Part shown: in pieces, positions 26,518 through 35,093 of the stretch | Layout: every line of letters begins with the position of its first letter | How positions within the stretch are numbered: position 1 is the first letter of the stretch | Assembly: GCA_052116865.1 (NCBI GenBank) | Contig: JBQKKG010000001.1 | Coordinates: forward strand, 372,001 to 436,000 | Reading direction: 5' to 3' | DNA: 64,000 bases | DNA from: CAUPWF01 sp963515125 | GTDB lineage: Bacteria; Bacillota; Clostridia; Lachnospirales; Lachnospiraceae | Notes under the pieces: generated by a model | Databases searched by the model: none | What the model was told of the DNA's origin: nothing | What the model saw: the letters and a program-made list of their open reading frames with translations, nothing else | Program-made: the position numbers and the translations under genes

Positions 26518-26856
26518 ATGGCTATTGATAAAAGTTTAGTATCAGGAAGTACTGCAATGCTAATTATGAAGTTGTTGGAATCAAAAGATATGTATGGATA
26601 TGAGATGATCGATTTGTTAAGTCAACGATCTCAGAATGTATTTGATTTGAAGGCAGGGACTCTTTATCCATTGCTTCACGCTTTAGTAAAAGAAGGATGT
26701 TTGGAATCCTATGAGGAAGCATACAATGGGAAAACAAGGAAGTACTATCACTTAACATCGGTAGGAAGTAAAAAATTATCAACAAAAGAGTGCGAATGGA
26801 AAGAATATGCAAATGCCATTATGCATGTGATGGGTGGTGCTTATTGTGAATCCTGA
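26518..26856 (+). CDS. PadR-family transcriptional regulator
   Basis: This 112-residue winged-helix repressor has the PadR signature MYGYEMIDLLSQRS, then LKAGTLYPLLHALVKEGCLES and the wing GKTRKYYHLTSVGSKKL. PadR proteins usually repress a neighbouring membrane or transporter gene and their own promoter, and release DNA on binding a ligand. The ATG at 26518 follows AGGAGGAG; the open frame upstream runs through the operator. The next gene overlaps by 11 bases and encodes the partner membrane protein, a pairing typical of this family. Confidence 0.92.
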   Translation: MAIDKSLVSGSTAMLIMKLLESKDMYGYEMIDLLSQRSQNVFDLKAGTLYPLLHALVKEGCLESYEEAYNGKTRKYYHLTSVGSKKLSTKECEWKEYANAIMHVMGGAYCES

Positions 26857-27427
26857 AGAATACTTGAGATTATTATCAAGAGAAATTAGTGATTCTTCTA
26901 TTCGGAAAAAAATACAAGAAGAATTGGCGAACCATTTGGAGGATCAAATAGAAGCCTATGTTCTAGAAGGAGAATCAACAGAAGTTGCTGTGGAGAAAAC
27001 GATAGAGCAAATGGGAAATCCAAGCACAGTTGGAAGACAATTTAATAAAATATACCGAAAATATTTTGATTGGAAGATATTACTGTATTGTTTTTGTTGG
27101 ACTTTGGTATTTAAAGCAGTTGCACTTGTAGGCGTTGGAGGCGGTTTACCACAGGAAGCCATAAACATTATAAGATATGCAGGGATAGGATTGTTGCTTC
27201 TTAGTTTTGTTTGGTCAGCTGTAGAAAAGTGGTTAGATCTCCCACTGCTTTATGCATGGGGAAATAACTGGAATGGTGGAGCCATAGCAAATAGTGGGTT
27301 GCTAGCTGCATTAGGAATTGTCATGTTAGACGTTGATCTTAAGATGACGTTCATTATAACGGTAGGAGTACTTCTAATTATTGGGGTAGAACGAGCAATT
27401 ATTGCTACGAAAAAGAGCTATTCCTAA
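26846..27427 (+). CDS. Permease-prefix (HAAS-type) domain membrane protein
   Basis: This protein of about 193 residues starts with a helical N-terminal domain (EEYLRLLSREISDSS, then EELANHLEDQIEAY, then EQMGNPSTVGRQFNKIY). It matches the permease prefix domain 1/HAAS type that in Firmicutes accompanies PadR regulators. Four predicted membrane helices follow. The start is uncertain: GTG at 26834, 26837 and 26846 are all in frame. The GTG at 26846 has a GGGTGG at 8 bases and is chosen. It overlaps padR by 11 bases. The function is unknown; homologues are thought to act in membrane signalling with PadR. Its last codons form one arm of a long hairpin. Confidence 0.75.
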   Translation: MNPEEYLRLLSREISDSSIRKKIQEELANHLEDQIEAYVLEGESTEVAVEKTIEQMGNPSTVGRQFNKIYRKYFDWKILLYCFCWTLVFKAVALVGVGGGLPQEAINIIRYAGIGLLLLSFVWSAVEKWLDLPLLYAWGNNWNGGAIANSGLLAALGIVMLDVDLKMTFIITVGVLLIIGVERAIIATKKSYS

Positions 27428-27470
27428 TGTGATGGGGCTGGTCAAAAGACCAGCCCCATCACATTAGGAA
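27421..27470. terminator. Perfect 23-bp hairpin between convergent genes
   Basis: Two 23-base arms (27421-27443 and 27448-27470) are perfectly complementary with an AAAA loop. The stop codons of both converging genes lie inside the arms, and both proteins end in Ser-stop because of the symmetry. It is GC-richer than its surroundings and has no T-tract. It probably acts as a two-way terminator or 3' stabiliser. Confidence 0.75.
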
Positions 27471-28573
27471 ATAGAATCTGAATTTATAAATGCTTTTAAA
27501 ACGGATAATAAGCGATTATTTTCTTCTGGGAGCATAATACAAAAGCGAAAAAATTCCCCGTGTAAATTCTGAAAAGAAGAACAATCACGAATCATAAAAC
27601 CTTGTTGAATGGCGTGTTCAAAGACTTGAAAAGAGGTAAGTGAGGAGCGTTGTATTTTGATTAGTATAAAATTTGCAAGTGGTTTGTATGCCTTAACATA
27701 TTTCCAACATTGTAGTTCTTGATAGATACGATGACGTTCGGTCTCAATCAATTGTTTTGTTTTTGCAATGTAAGGGGTATCTGTTAACATTAATTCGCCA
27801 GCAAATGCTCCAAGGCTATTCAAACTCCAGGGATTTTGCAAGTTTTTCATTTGGTCTATAAATTGTATATTGCTAGAGACACCATAACCAAAGCGAATAC
27901 CAGGAGCGGAAAAAAATTTAGAAACACCGCGTAATACCATGAGATTTTGGTAAGAAGCGATTAATGACATTCCAGTATAATGTGCTATGTTAGAAGTAAA
28001 TTCTACATATGTTTCATCTATCATTACAAAAATGCCATATTTTTGGCACACATCTAATATCACCTTTAAATCTTTGACAGATAAGGCGGAAGAGGTAGGG
28101 TTATTTGGATTGCATAGAATTAATAAATCTATGGATTCCGATAGATGGTTGAGAAATTCTTCTAAATCCAGCATAAAGTTATTTTCTGATTTTAAATAAT
28201 AATAAGTTAAGGTACTATCAATTAAAGAAAGTTCCCGCTCATATTCAGAATAAGTCGGTCCAAGCAATAACGTATTGTTAGGAGCTATTTGAGAAATTAT
28301 GAGAGAAATAAGTTCAGAAGCTCCATTTCCAACCACTACATACTCAGGAGGTACAAGACAATAGTTACTAATTGTATTGCGTAATCGGGTATAATTACGA
28401 TCTGGGTATGAAGAAATAAGGTCAATATTTTGAATTAACTTTGAACGAACAGTATCCGATAGCCCCAAAGGATTTACATTTGCACCAAAGTTTATGATTT
28501 GATCTTCGGGTATATGGTAATAGGACGCAACACTTTCGATATCGCTTCCATGAAAAGTTAAATTGGCATTCAT
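27464..28573 (-). CDS. PLP-dependent aminotransferase, CobD/HisC-like
   Basis: This is a class I/II pyridoxal-phosphate enzyme of about 369 residues. Near the N-terminus it has HGSDIESVASYY and NFGANVNPLG, a pattern close to threonine-phosphate decarboxylase CobD and histidinol-phosphate aminotransferase HisC. Further on are VVGNGASELISLI, CNPNNPTS and the PLP-binding Lys in RGVSKFFSAPGIRFGYG. No cobalamin or histidine genes are nearby, so the exact reaction is open. The frame opens at an ATG at 28621, but the ATG at 28573 fits both the family's usual start and an AGAAGGG ribosome site. Confidence 0.78.
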   Translation of the reverse strand: MNANLTFHGSDIESVASYYHIPEDQIINFGANVNPLGLSDTVRSKLIQNIDLISSYPDRNYTRLRNTISNYCLVPPEYVVVGNGASELISLIISQIAPNNTLLLGPTYSEYERELSLIDSTLTYYYLKSENNFMLDLEEFLNHLSESIDLLILCNPNNPTSSALSVKDLKVILDVCQKYGIFVMIDETYVEFTSNIAHYTGMSLIASYQNLMVLRGVSKFFSAPGIRFGYGVSSNIQFIDQMKNLQNPWSLNSLGAFAGELMLTDTPYIAKTKQLIETERHRIYQELQCWKYVKAYKPLANFILIKIQRSSLTSFQVFEHAIQQGFMIRDCSSFQNLHGEFFRFCIMLPEENNRLLSVLKAFINSDSIS

Positions 28574-28637
28574 AGCTCTCATCCCTTCTTTTCGACTAGT
28601 TTCTACAATTCTTGATTGCATGTCATATATGAATAAT

Positions 28638-28675
28638 GATATAATTCATTATATCGCGATTATTTTAAATTGCAA
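28638..28675 (-). promoter_or_regulatory. Promoter and dyad upstream of the aminotransferase gene
   Basis: On the minus strand TTGCAA (28670-28675) stands 16 bases before TATAAT (28648-28653). The -10 box sits in a perfect 8-bp dyad with a 2-base centre (28638-28655), a possible operator. This is the gap between the divergent aminotransferase and the DUF5717 operon; the plus-strand promoter was not identified with confidence. Confidence 0.5.
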
Positions 28676-28702
28676 TGAAGAATCAATAAGTAGGTGAAAG
28701 AC

Positions 28703-31700
28703 TTGAAAAATAAAATCAAACATTTTTCCAAAGGAGATTTCCAATTAGGGAAGCCGAATGTTATATTTCCAGAGACGAAGGTAATATTCAAACTCGGAGA
28801 AGGTGAACAATATAAAGGTAGTTTTACTTTGCAAAATCAGGTGGATGGCAATATACGAGGACTTGTTTATCCATCTTCTTTTCGTGTCAAATGTGAGGAA
28901 CAAGGGTTCGAAGGGAATCCTATTACCATTAATTTTACGTATGACGGACGGGGGCTACCACCAGGACATGTGGAGCATGGTAAATTTACCATTGTATGTA
29001 ATGGCGGAGAATACGAGATACGATTTGCAGCCATTATCGAACGCCCATATGTAATGACCGAGCATGGAAAGATTCAAAGTATTGAAGATTTTAAGAGGCT
29101 GGCATTTAAGGATTATGGAGAAGCAGTACGGTTATTTCGCTCCAGAAGTTTTTATGAGGTTTTAAAATATGAGGAACCAAGAATTCAGCATCTATATGAT
29201 TACATGCGTACATGGTCCTTGGATGAGCGTGGATTAGAAGAGTTTCTAGTAGGTATTAAACAGAAAGAAAAAATATTTTTAACTCTGAATTGTGATGGAA
29301 GTGAATTTAGTGAATTATTGGAAAATACACGTGATACAATAATAATTACCAAGAACACCTGGGGGTATCTAGATATAAAAGTAATCTTAAGAGGTGAATT
29401 CTTAAAAATAGATCGGAATGTATTTACAACGGATGATTTTTTTGGGAATACGTTGGAACTGGAATATGAGATTATGGAACATCAATTACATAAAGGCTGT
29501 AATTATGGCCAGATTATAATTGAGACACCGTATGAGTCCATACCATATGAAATTGAGGTTACTAAGAATGCAGCAATTCATGAGAATTATAGACTTCAAG
29601 ACATTAAGTATGCTCAATTAATTAAGAGCTTTTTACATTTAGAGTCTGAAAAATTAGATATAGATACTTGGTTGAAAAAGGCAGAAGTGTCATTAGACGA
29701 ATTGCAACAACAGACACCAAATGACGATAAATTAAAATTAATACAAGCACATGTGTATTTAATTGCTCATAAAGAAGAGGAAGCTAAATGGGTATTAGAA
29801 AATTATAATTATAATAAATTTGCAATTGGAAAAAATGTTGAAATCAACTGTTATTATCTGTTCCTTACGGCTATGTTGCGCAGAGAGTTAGGATATAGTA
29901 AGAAGGTAATAGAAGAACTACAAAGGGCTTATTTAAAGAATGCGCATTCTTGGAAATTACTTTGTATGTTGGTGGAGTTAGACCCACATTATAAAGATAG
30001 CTATGAACGATTACATGTTTTAGAACGCCAGTTTTATAATGGTGCAAACCAAATAATATTTTATTTAGTTGCATTTAGATGTTACAAAAAGAAAAGCAGC
30101 AATCTAAAAAAACTTGGTACCTTTGAGGTGCAAGTATTGATTTTTGCGACTAAATATAAATTGATGACAAAAGATTTAGCTTTGTATACAGCAAATTTAG
30201 CTAGTCAGCAAAAAGCATTTGACCCACATATATATAAGATTCTTGTTGAAACTTACAAAATGTTTGAAGAACCGATGATACTAACAGCTATCTGTACCTT
30301 ACTGATTAAGGGGAATCAGGTTAATCATAAATATTTTGCATGGTATGAAAAAGCGGTTAATTCAGAAATAAAAATTGCACAATTATATGAATATTACATG
30401 GCGTCTATTGATGTAAATAAAGTAAGAAGTGCACTTCCTAGAATGGTTCATCTATATTTTTTGCACGGCAATTCCCTAGATTATCAAAGATGTGCCTTAC
30501 TCTATGCTAACTTAATTGCATACGAGGATGAAACAAGTGATCTATATGAAGATTATAGAGAAGAAATGAAATCTTTCGCGTGGGAACAACTAGAAAAGCG
30601 TCATATCAACGAGCAGCTAAGAATTATTTATAAGAGATTTTTATCCGAGCAGGATATGAATGCTGAAAGGCTAAAAGCATTATATGACATTTGTTATGCC
30701 TATGAGATTACGACCAACGTTCCTAATATGAAATATGTCATGGTGATTGAAGCAGATGGGGCAATTACGCAAAAAGTACCTTATACAGAGTATGGGGCAC
30801 AAATCTTTTTGAATCAAAAGGAAGATCGCATTGTATGGGAAGCAATTGATGGCAGACACTATATTGATTCGATTCCTTATGAAACCAGAAGGTTGTTTTA
30901 TGAATTGCGGTATATTGACATGTGTAAAAAGCACATGGATATCTTACGCCCTACCAAAGAGGAAGAAACACGTGTAGCCTTAACGTTTGACACATTAAAT
31001 GAGTATGGAATAGATTATTTTGAAGAACATGAGGTGTTTTGCCTCTGCAGTAAAAAAATCAGAGATGAAAACTATAATGAAAATGATTTTTTGACATATG
31101 TATGCTATCAACTTTTTAGACGGGAACAGTATGATAAGGTAATACTTACTTATTTAGCAAATTACTTTTGTGGTGCGACCAGAGATATGAAAACTTTGTG
31201 GTATATTGCAAGAGATTATGAAGTGTATACGTTTAAGTTATCCGAACGTATATTGACACAGATGCTTTTTGCTGAAATGTTATTTGGAGAGGTAGAGATA
31301 TTTGAAGATTATTATTCTGGTGATGCAAATTCTGGATTGGTAAAGGCTTATTTAGCCTTTGTTTGTAGAGAATATGTGGTAAGAGAAAGACAACTAGATA
31401 GCAAAATCGTCAATGTTTTAGAACAGGAATATATAAAGGGAGAAGAATTATTAGATGTTATGAAAATCGCCCTGCTTAAGTATTATGTTAACAAAGAGCG
31501 AGACGAACATGTGAGTGCAATGTTAAAGAAATGTATGCAATCTTTTTGTGAAAAGCAAATATATTTGCCAATGTTTATGCAATACGATGAAGAATGGCTT
31601 AGAGAATTCCAAATTTGGGATAAGACAATGATTGATTATGTGGCAAAAGAAAATGGAAAAGTTAAGATTTCTTATCAATTACTAAAGGAGAACGAAGAAA

Positions 31701-31990
31701 CGGTTGAGTTTGTGACTGAATCTATTGCTCCGATGTATGAGAACATTTATGTAAAGTCTTTTGTACTTTTTGAAGGAGAGGTTTTGAAATATACGTTCAA
31801 AGAGATAAAAGGAGATGAATTAGTCCATACTGAGAAGCGAGAATTCCGTCTTTCCAGCCGTAAGCATAATACTGGAAAATACGGCAGACTAAATGATATT
31901 TCTACTGAAACACAGGATAAAAGAGGTAGGATTTTGGAATATGCTCTGGAGATGGAATTAGCAAATGATATCTTTGTGTTGTATGAATAG
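28703..31990 (+). CDS. Large Ig-like/helical-repeat protein (DUF5717-type)
   Basis: This is a protein of about 1095 residues with no signal peptide or membrane segment, so it should be cytoplasmic. Residues 1-300 are beta-rich and look like two or three Ig-like sandwich domains (for example VIFKLGEGEQYKGSFTLQNQ; GHVEHGKFTIVCNGGEYEIRF). From about 310 to 990 it is almost all helical, with TPR-like spacing of aromatic and Ala/Leu residues. The last 110 residues return to beta. It matches what I remember of DUF5717, a family of unknown function known mainly from Lachnospiraceae. The start may be TTG 28703 (AGGTG before it) or GTG 28694. It heads a three-gene operon with an Hsp70-like protein 15 bases on. 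Confidence 0.7.
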   Translation: MKNKIKHFSKGDFQLGKPNVIFPETKVIFKLGEGEQYKGSFTLQNQVDGNIRGLVYPSSFRVKCEEQGFEGNPITINFTYDGRGLPPGHVEHGKFTIVCNGGEYEIRFAAIIERPYVMTEHGKIQSIEDFKRLAFKDYGEAVRLFRSRSFYEVLKYEEPRIQHLYDYMRTWSLDERGLEEFLVGIKQKEKIFLTLNCDGSEFSELLENTRDTIIITKNTWGYLDIKVILRGEFLKIDRNVFTTDDFFGNTLELEYEIMEHQLHKGCNYGQIIIETPYESIPYEIEVTKNAAIHENYRLQDIKYAQLIKSFLHLESEKLDIDTWLKKAEVSLDELQQQTPNDDKLKLIQAHVYLIAHKEEEAKWVLENYNYNKFAIGKNVEINCYYLFLTAMLRRELGYSKKVIEELQRAYLKNAHSWKLLCMLVELDPHYKDSYERLHVLERQFYNGANQIIFYLVAFRCYKKKSSNLKKLGTFEVQVLIFATKYKLMTKDLALYTANLASQQKAFDPHIYKILVETYKMFEEPMILTAICTLLIKGNQVNHKYFAWYEKAVNSEIKIAQLYEYYMASIDVNKVRSALPRMVHLYFLHGNSLDYQRCALLYANLIAYEDETSDLYEDYREEMKSFAWEQLEKRHINEQLRIIYKRFLSEQDMNAERLKALYDICYAYEITTNVPNMKYVMVIEADGAITQKVPYTEYGAQIFLNQKEDRIVWEAIDGRHYIDSIPYETRRLFYELRYIDMCKKHMDILRPTKEEETRVALTFDTLNEYGIDYFEEHEVFCLCSKKIRDENYNENDFLTYVCYQLFRREQYDKVILTYLANYFCGATRDMKTLWYIARDYEVYTFKLSERILTQMLFAEMLFGEVEIFEDYYSGDANSGLVKAYLAFVCREYVVRERQLDSKIVNVLEQEYIKGEELLDVMKIALLKYYVNKERDEHVSAMLKKCMQSFCEKQIYLPMFMQYDEEWLREFQIWDKTMIDYVAKENGKVKISYQLLKENEETVEFVTESIAPMYENIYVKSFVLFEGEVLKYTFKEIKGDELVHTEKREFRLSSRKHNTGKYGRLNDISTETQDKRGRILEYALEMELANDIFVLYE

Positions 31991-32005
31991 GAGGAAAGAG
32001 GAAGA

Positions 32006-33289
32006 ATGAGCCATGGTAGTATCATTGGGTTTGACTTAAATGACGATGTTTGTCAAATTAGCTTTTATGATGAAAAGCAACAAGAGCCTGAGACGTTAGA
32101 AGTTGCTGCTGATAATTATCAGATTCCACTTACAATAGGAGTGAAAAGAGACCTATGGTTATATGGGAAAGAAGCTAAGAAACTAGCCATAACAAAAGGT
32201 GGATATACGGTTTCTAACTTATTTAGCAAGAGCTTAAATAGTGAGAAATTACAATTGGGAAATAAATCATATGAAGCTATTTTCTTATTAACTAAATTTA
32301 TTCAATTAACACTACAGTCTTTTGCTAAAATCGATACTGTTGTTTTTTGTGTACCGTTTGCAAATGAAGATGTTGCACATATGCTTAAAGGTATTATGCA
32401 ACATTTGGGAATGGAAAAAGAACATATCCTTGTACAAGACTATAAAGAAAGCTTTTGTAATTATATGTTTTATCAACCAAAAGAGCTATGGCAGTATGAA
32501 ACGGCGCTTTTTAATTGTGATCGGAATGAAGTACAGGCATATATGTTAAGAAAATTGAAGACAACAAGTGCGAAAGGACAACATACATTTGTAACGGTAG
32601 ATGCAGTTGCGGAGGCTAAGATGAAAGAGTTAGCTTTTGTTTATCCAGTATTGAACATTGAATCTGGGAAAGTTGCGGATGAAAGGTTTAAACTTTTTAT
32701 TCAGAGTGTATTTGATAAAAAGGTTGTTTCATCTGTATTTTTAACCGGAGAAGGATTTGAAAATAATTGGTATCCTAATTCTTTAAGAGTTCTTTGTAAT
32801 GGTAGGCGCGCATTTATGGGCAATAATTTATATAGCAAGGGAGCTTGCTATACAGCATACCGTAAAAGCTTGGGAAGACTAGAAGGGCCTACATATTTGG
32901 ATGAAGATAAACTAATTGATCAAATTAGCTTGAAAATGCGTGTAAATGGACAAGATGAATGGTATCCAATTGTTTCCTTTGGGACACATTGGTATGAGGC
33001 AGATAGACAATGGGAAGTTTTATTAGAAGATACAGAAGATATTGAAGTTCAAGTAGAATCTTTGACTGGTGGAGAACTACAAACGCATAGCATCTCTTTG
33101 GAAGGACTTCCAGAGCGTGCTTCATATACGGTACGTATACAGATAGAGACGTTGTTTTTGAATAAAAACACCTGTAAGATAGTAATTAGAGATGTAGGAT
33201 TTGGTGAATTCTATCCAGCAACTGAATTCTTAAATGAGATGATTATACACTTAGGAGGCACAAATGGGCAGTTTAATTCTTTGTCATAG
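32006..33289 (+). CDS. Hsp70/actin-like ATPase-fold protein (DUF5716-type)
   Basis: This is a 427-residue protein. By eye it follows the Hsp70 plan: IIGFDLNDDVCQISFYD as phosphate-1 loop, TVVFCVPFANEDVAHMLKGI as connect-1, VQDYKESFCNYMFYQ in place of the EPTAAALAYG stretch, and SSVFLTGEGFEN, then YSKGACYTAYRK, as adenosine and connect-2 regions. The phosphate-2 motif (DLGGGT in Hsp70) is replaced by FNCDRNEVQA, so ATP hydrolysis may be altered or lost. The last 110 residues are beta-rich like an Hsp70 substrate-binding sandwich. From memory it belongs to DUF5716. The ATG follows AGGAGGAAAGAGG. The TPR gene overlaps its end by 26 bases. The function is unknown. Confidence 0.68.
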   Translation: MSHGSIIGFDLNDDVCQISFYDEKQQEPETLEVAADNYQIPLTIGVKRDLWLYGKEAKKLAITKGGYTVSNLFSKSLNSEKLQLGNKSYEAIFLLTKFIQLTLQSFAKIDTVVFCVPFANEDVAHMLKGIMQHLGMEKEHILVQDYKESFCNYMFYQPKELWQYETALFNCDRNEVQAYMLRKLKTTSAKGQHTFVTVDAVAEAKMKELAFVYPVLNIESGKVADERFKLFIQSVFDKKVVSSVFLTGEGFENNWYPNSLRVLCNGRRAFMGNNLYSKGACYTAYRKSLGRLEGPTYLDEDKLIDQISLKMRVNGQDEWYPIVSFGTHWYEADRQWEVLLEDTEDIEVQVESLTGGELQTHSISLEGLPERASYTVRIQIETLFLNKNTCKIVIRDVGFGEFYPATEFLNEMIIHLGGTNGQFNSLS

Positions 33290-34037
33290 CAAGAAGGCAA
33301 AACAACCATACGAAATTACACGTATTCATAGAAAAATTTATACATTGGAAGAATTGTGCTTTTATCTATGTAATAATTTATATCTTGTAGACTATACAAT
33401 CATGAATGAACAGTTTTGCAGTTGGATAGAAGAAGAGTTAGAATTGGAAGAACTTGCGGCGGATTTAAGAGAGTCCATGAATAACCAACATTCTGTAGAA
33501 CATTTTGTCTTACAAATTCTTACGGATTCCTCCATTTATTCACCTGTAGAAATGAATCATATACGTGATGTGTTGGGAAGATTGAAAAATCAGAAGGATA
33601 TAGAGAAAAGGAAGTATAAAGCGGATAACCTATTAGAAAACGGGGAAATTGAAGAAGCAATTGTAGCTTATCAAGCACTTTTAAGTGAAGAAACAGATGA
33701 AACGGTTGATCGTAAATTTTATGGAAAACTATATGGTTGCGTAGGAACAGCTTATGGTCGAATCTTTCTTTATGAAGAAGCAATGGAAATGTTTGACAAG
33801 GCATTTCAAATATGTTCGGATCCCATGATGTTACGTTCATATATATATGCAGCATTTCGTGCATTGCCAAAAGCGGAGTATGAGATGTTCTTATCAAAAA
33901 GCGAGATTTTTGTTGAAATAGATGAAGAGCTTCAACAAACAATTCAAAAGAAAGAAGATATAATTGAGGAAATGGTATCTCCTTCAGAAGAATTGCTAGA
34001 AAGTTGGAAGAAACAATATCGCAGAAGTCGTTCATAA
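33264..34037 (+). CDS. TPR-repeat protein
   Basis: This 257-residue cytoplasmic protein has an N-terminal part (1-105) that is mixed and rich in Glu and Leu. About 110-200 form tetratricopeptide repeats (ADNLLENGEIEEAIVAYQAL, then YGCVGTAYGRIFLYEEAMEM, then FDKAFQICSDP). The C-terminus is a charged helix ending in basic residues. The start ATG has GGAGG at 6 bases and overlaps the Hsp70-like gene by 26 bases, so translation is probably coupled and the products likely made in fixed ratio. TPR proteins are common co-chaperones of Hsp70, which fits the operon. The actual partner is inference. Confidence 0.78.
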   Translation: MGSLILCHSKKAKQPYEITRIHRKIYTLEELCFYLCNNLYLVDYTIMNEQFCSWIEEELELEELAADLRESMNNQHSVEHFVLQILTDSSIYSPVEMNHIRDVLGRLKNQKDIEKRKYKADNLLENGEIEEAIVAYQALLSEETDETVDRKFYGKLYGCVGTAYGRIFLYEEAMEMFDKAFQICSDPMMLRSYIYAAFRALPKAEYEMFLSKSEIFVEIDEELQQTIQKKEDIIEEMVSPSEELLESWKKQYRRSRS

Positions 34038-34041
34038 CAGA

Positions 34042-34070
34042 TTGACATATCTGGGATATTGTGTTATTAT
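34042..34070 (+). promoter_or_regulatory. Promoter of the amino-acid ABC operon
   Basis: A perfect TTGACA (34042-34047), a 17-base spacer and TATTAT (34065-34070) lie just after the TPR gene stop. The leader can fold a 7-bp hairpin (34086-34092 with 34112-34118) just before the ribosome site. Confidence 0.8.
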
Positions 34071-34131
34071 AACTAAGCAATTTAGTGTGGTAGAGTAATC
34101 AATTGATAAAGTACCACAGTGAGGAGGAAAT

Positions 34132-34983
34132 ATGAAAAAGAGAATAGCAATAATCATGATAGTTGCATTAACAATTACTACTTTATTAGGGGCATGTAGG
34201 AAAAAGGACGAATCAACTGAAGGAAAAAAGAATGCATCAAAGCAAACTAGTGGGGAAGATACATCAGCAGATCGGGATACTTTAATTGTAGGATTTGATG
34301 CAGAATATCCACCATATGGGTATATGGATGAGCAAGGAGAATATGTTGGATTTGATTTAGAGTGTGCACAACTTGTATGCGATGCATTGGGGTGGACATT
34401 GGAAAAAAAACCATTGAATTGGGATTCTAAAGATATGGAACTTGAGTCAGGAACCATTGATTGTATTTGGAACGGATTTTCAATTACTCCAGACAGAAAA
34501 GACGCATATACTTGGTCTTCTCCATACGTTGACAATACGCAAGTAATGGTTGTTCCAGCAGATGCAGGTATAAAAAATCTGGATGATCTTGCAGGTAAAA
34601 ATGTAGTAGTACAGGCAGCTTCAGCTGCGTTAGAGGCATTGAATGGTGAGGATTGTGCAAAGTTGAAAGAATCATTTGCTTCTTTGACAGAGAATCCAGA
34701 TTACAATACAGCATTTATGAATATGGAATCTGGAGCAGCAGATGCAGTAGCAATTGATATTGGTGTTGCAAATTATCAATTAGAACAACGAGAAAAAGGA
34801 AAATACATAATCTTAGAAGAGCCTTTTTATACAGAGCAATATGGAATTGGCTTTAGAGTTGGTGATCAAGCTTTAAGAGATAAGATAGAAGAAGAGCTGA
34901 TAAAACTAGTGGATAGTGGGAAATACGAAGAACTAGCAGTAAAGTATGGGATTGATCCGGAAATGCTTTGTTTGGGGAAATAA
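34132..34983 (+). CDS. Polar amino-acid ABC transporter substrate-binding lipoprotein
   Basis: This is an extracellular lipoprotein of the SBP_bac_3 family that captures an amino acid for the permease and ATPase encoded next. The signal peptide has lipobox LLGAC with Cys22. The mature part starts with an acidic/Lys linker, then LIVGFDAEYPPYGYMDEQGE and VGFDLECAQLVCDALG, and later DCIWNGFSITPDRK, which are classical for polar amino-acid binding. Many Asp/Glu and one Arg pair suggest a polar ligand; the identity (for example cystine, glutamine or arginine) cannot be decided. It has its own strong promoter upstream and a hairpin downstream before the permease. Confidence 0.92.
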   Translation: MKKRIAIIMIVALTITTLLGACRKKDESTEGKKNASKQTSGEDTSADRDTLIVGFDAEYPPYGYMDEQGEYVGFDLECAQLVCDALGWTLEKKPLNWDSKDMELESGTIDCIWNGFSITPDRKDAYTWSSPYVDNTQVMVVPADAGIKNLDDLAGKNVVVQAASAALEALNGEDCAKLKESFASLTENPDYNTAFMNMESGAADAVAIDIGVANYQLEQREKGKYIILEEPFYTEQYGIGFRVGDQALRDKIEEELIKLVDSGKYEELAVKYGIDPEMLCLGK

Positions 34984-35015
34984 AGTAATGTAACATGGAA
35001 TCATAGAATAGAAAC

Positions 35016-35067
35016 GAGGTGTTTCGCGTAGCAACAGTATGTATGCTGTAGCAACAGGAAGCACCTC
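35016..35067 (+). terminator. Intercistronic hairpin between binding-protein and permease genes
   Basis: A 10-bp stem (35016-35025 with 35058-35067, one G-U pair) is followed by TTTCTC. The loop holds two copies of GTAGCAACAG (35028-35037 and 35048-35057). It sits where a partial terminator would give more binding protein than permease. Confidence 0.55.
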
Positions 35068-35093
35068 TTTCTCAAGTATAAAGGAGGAAGAGT

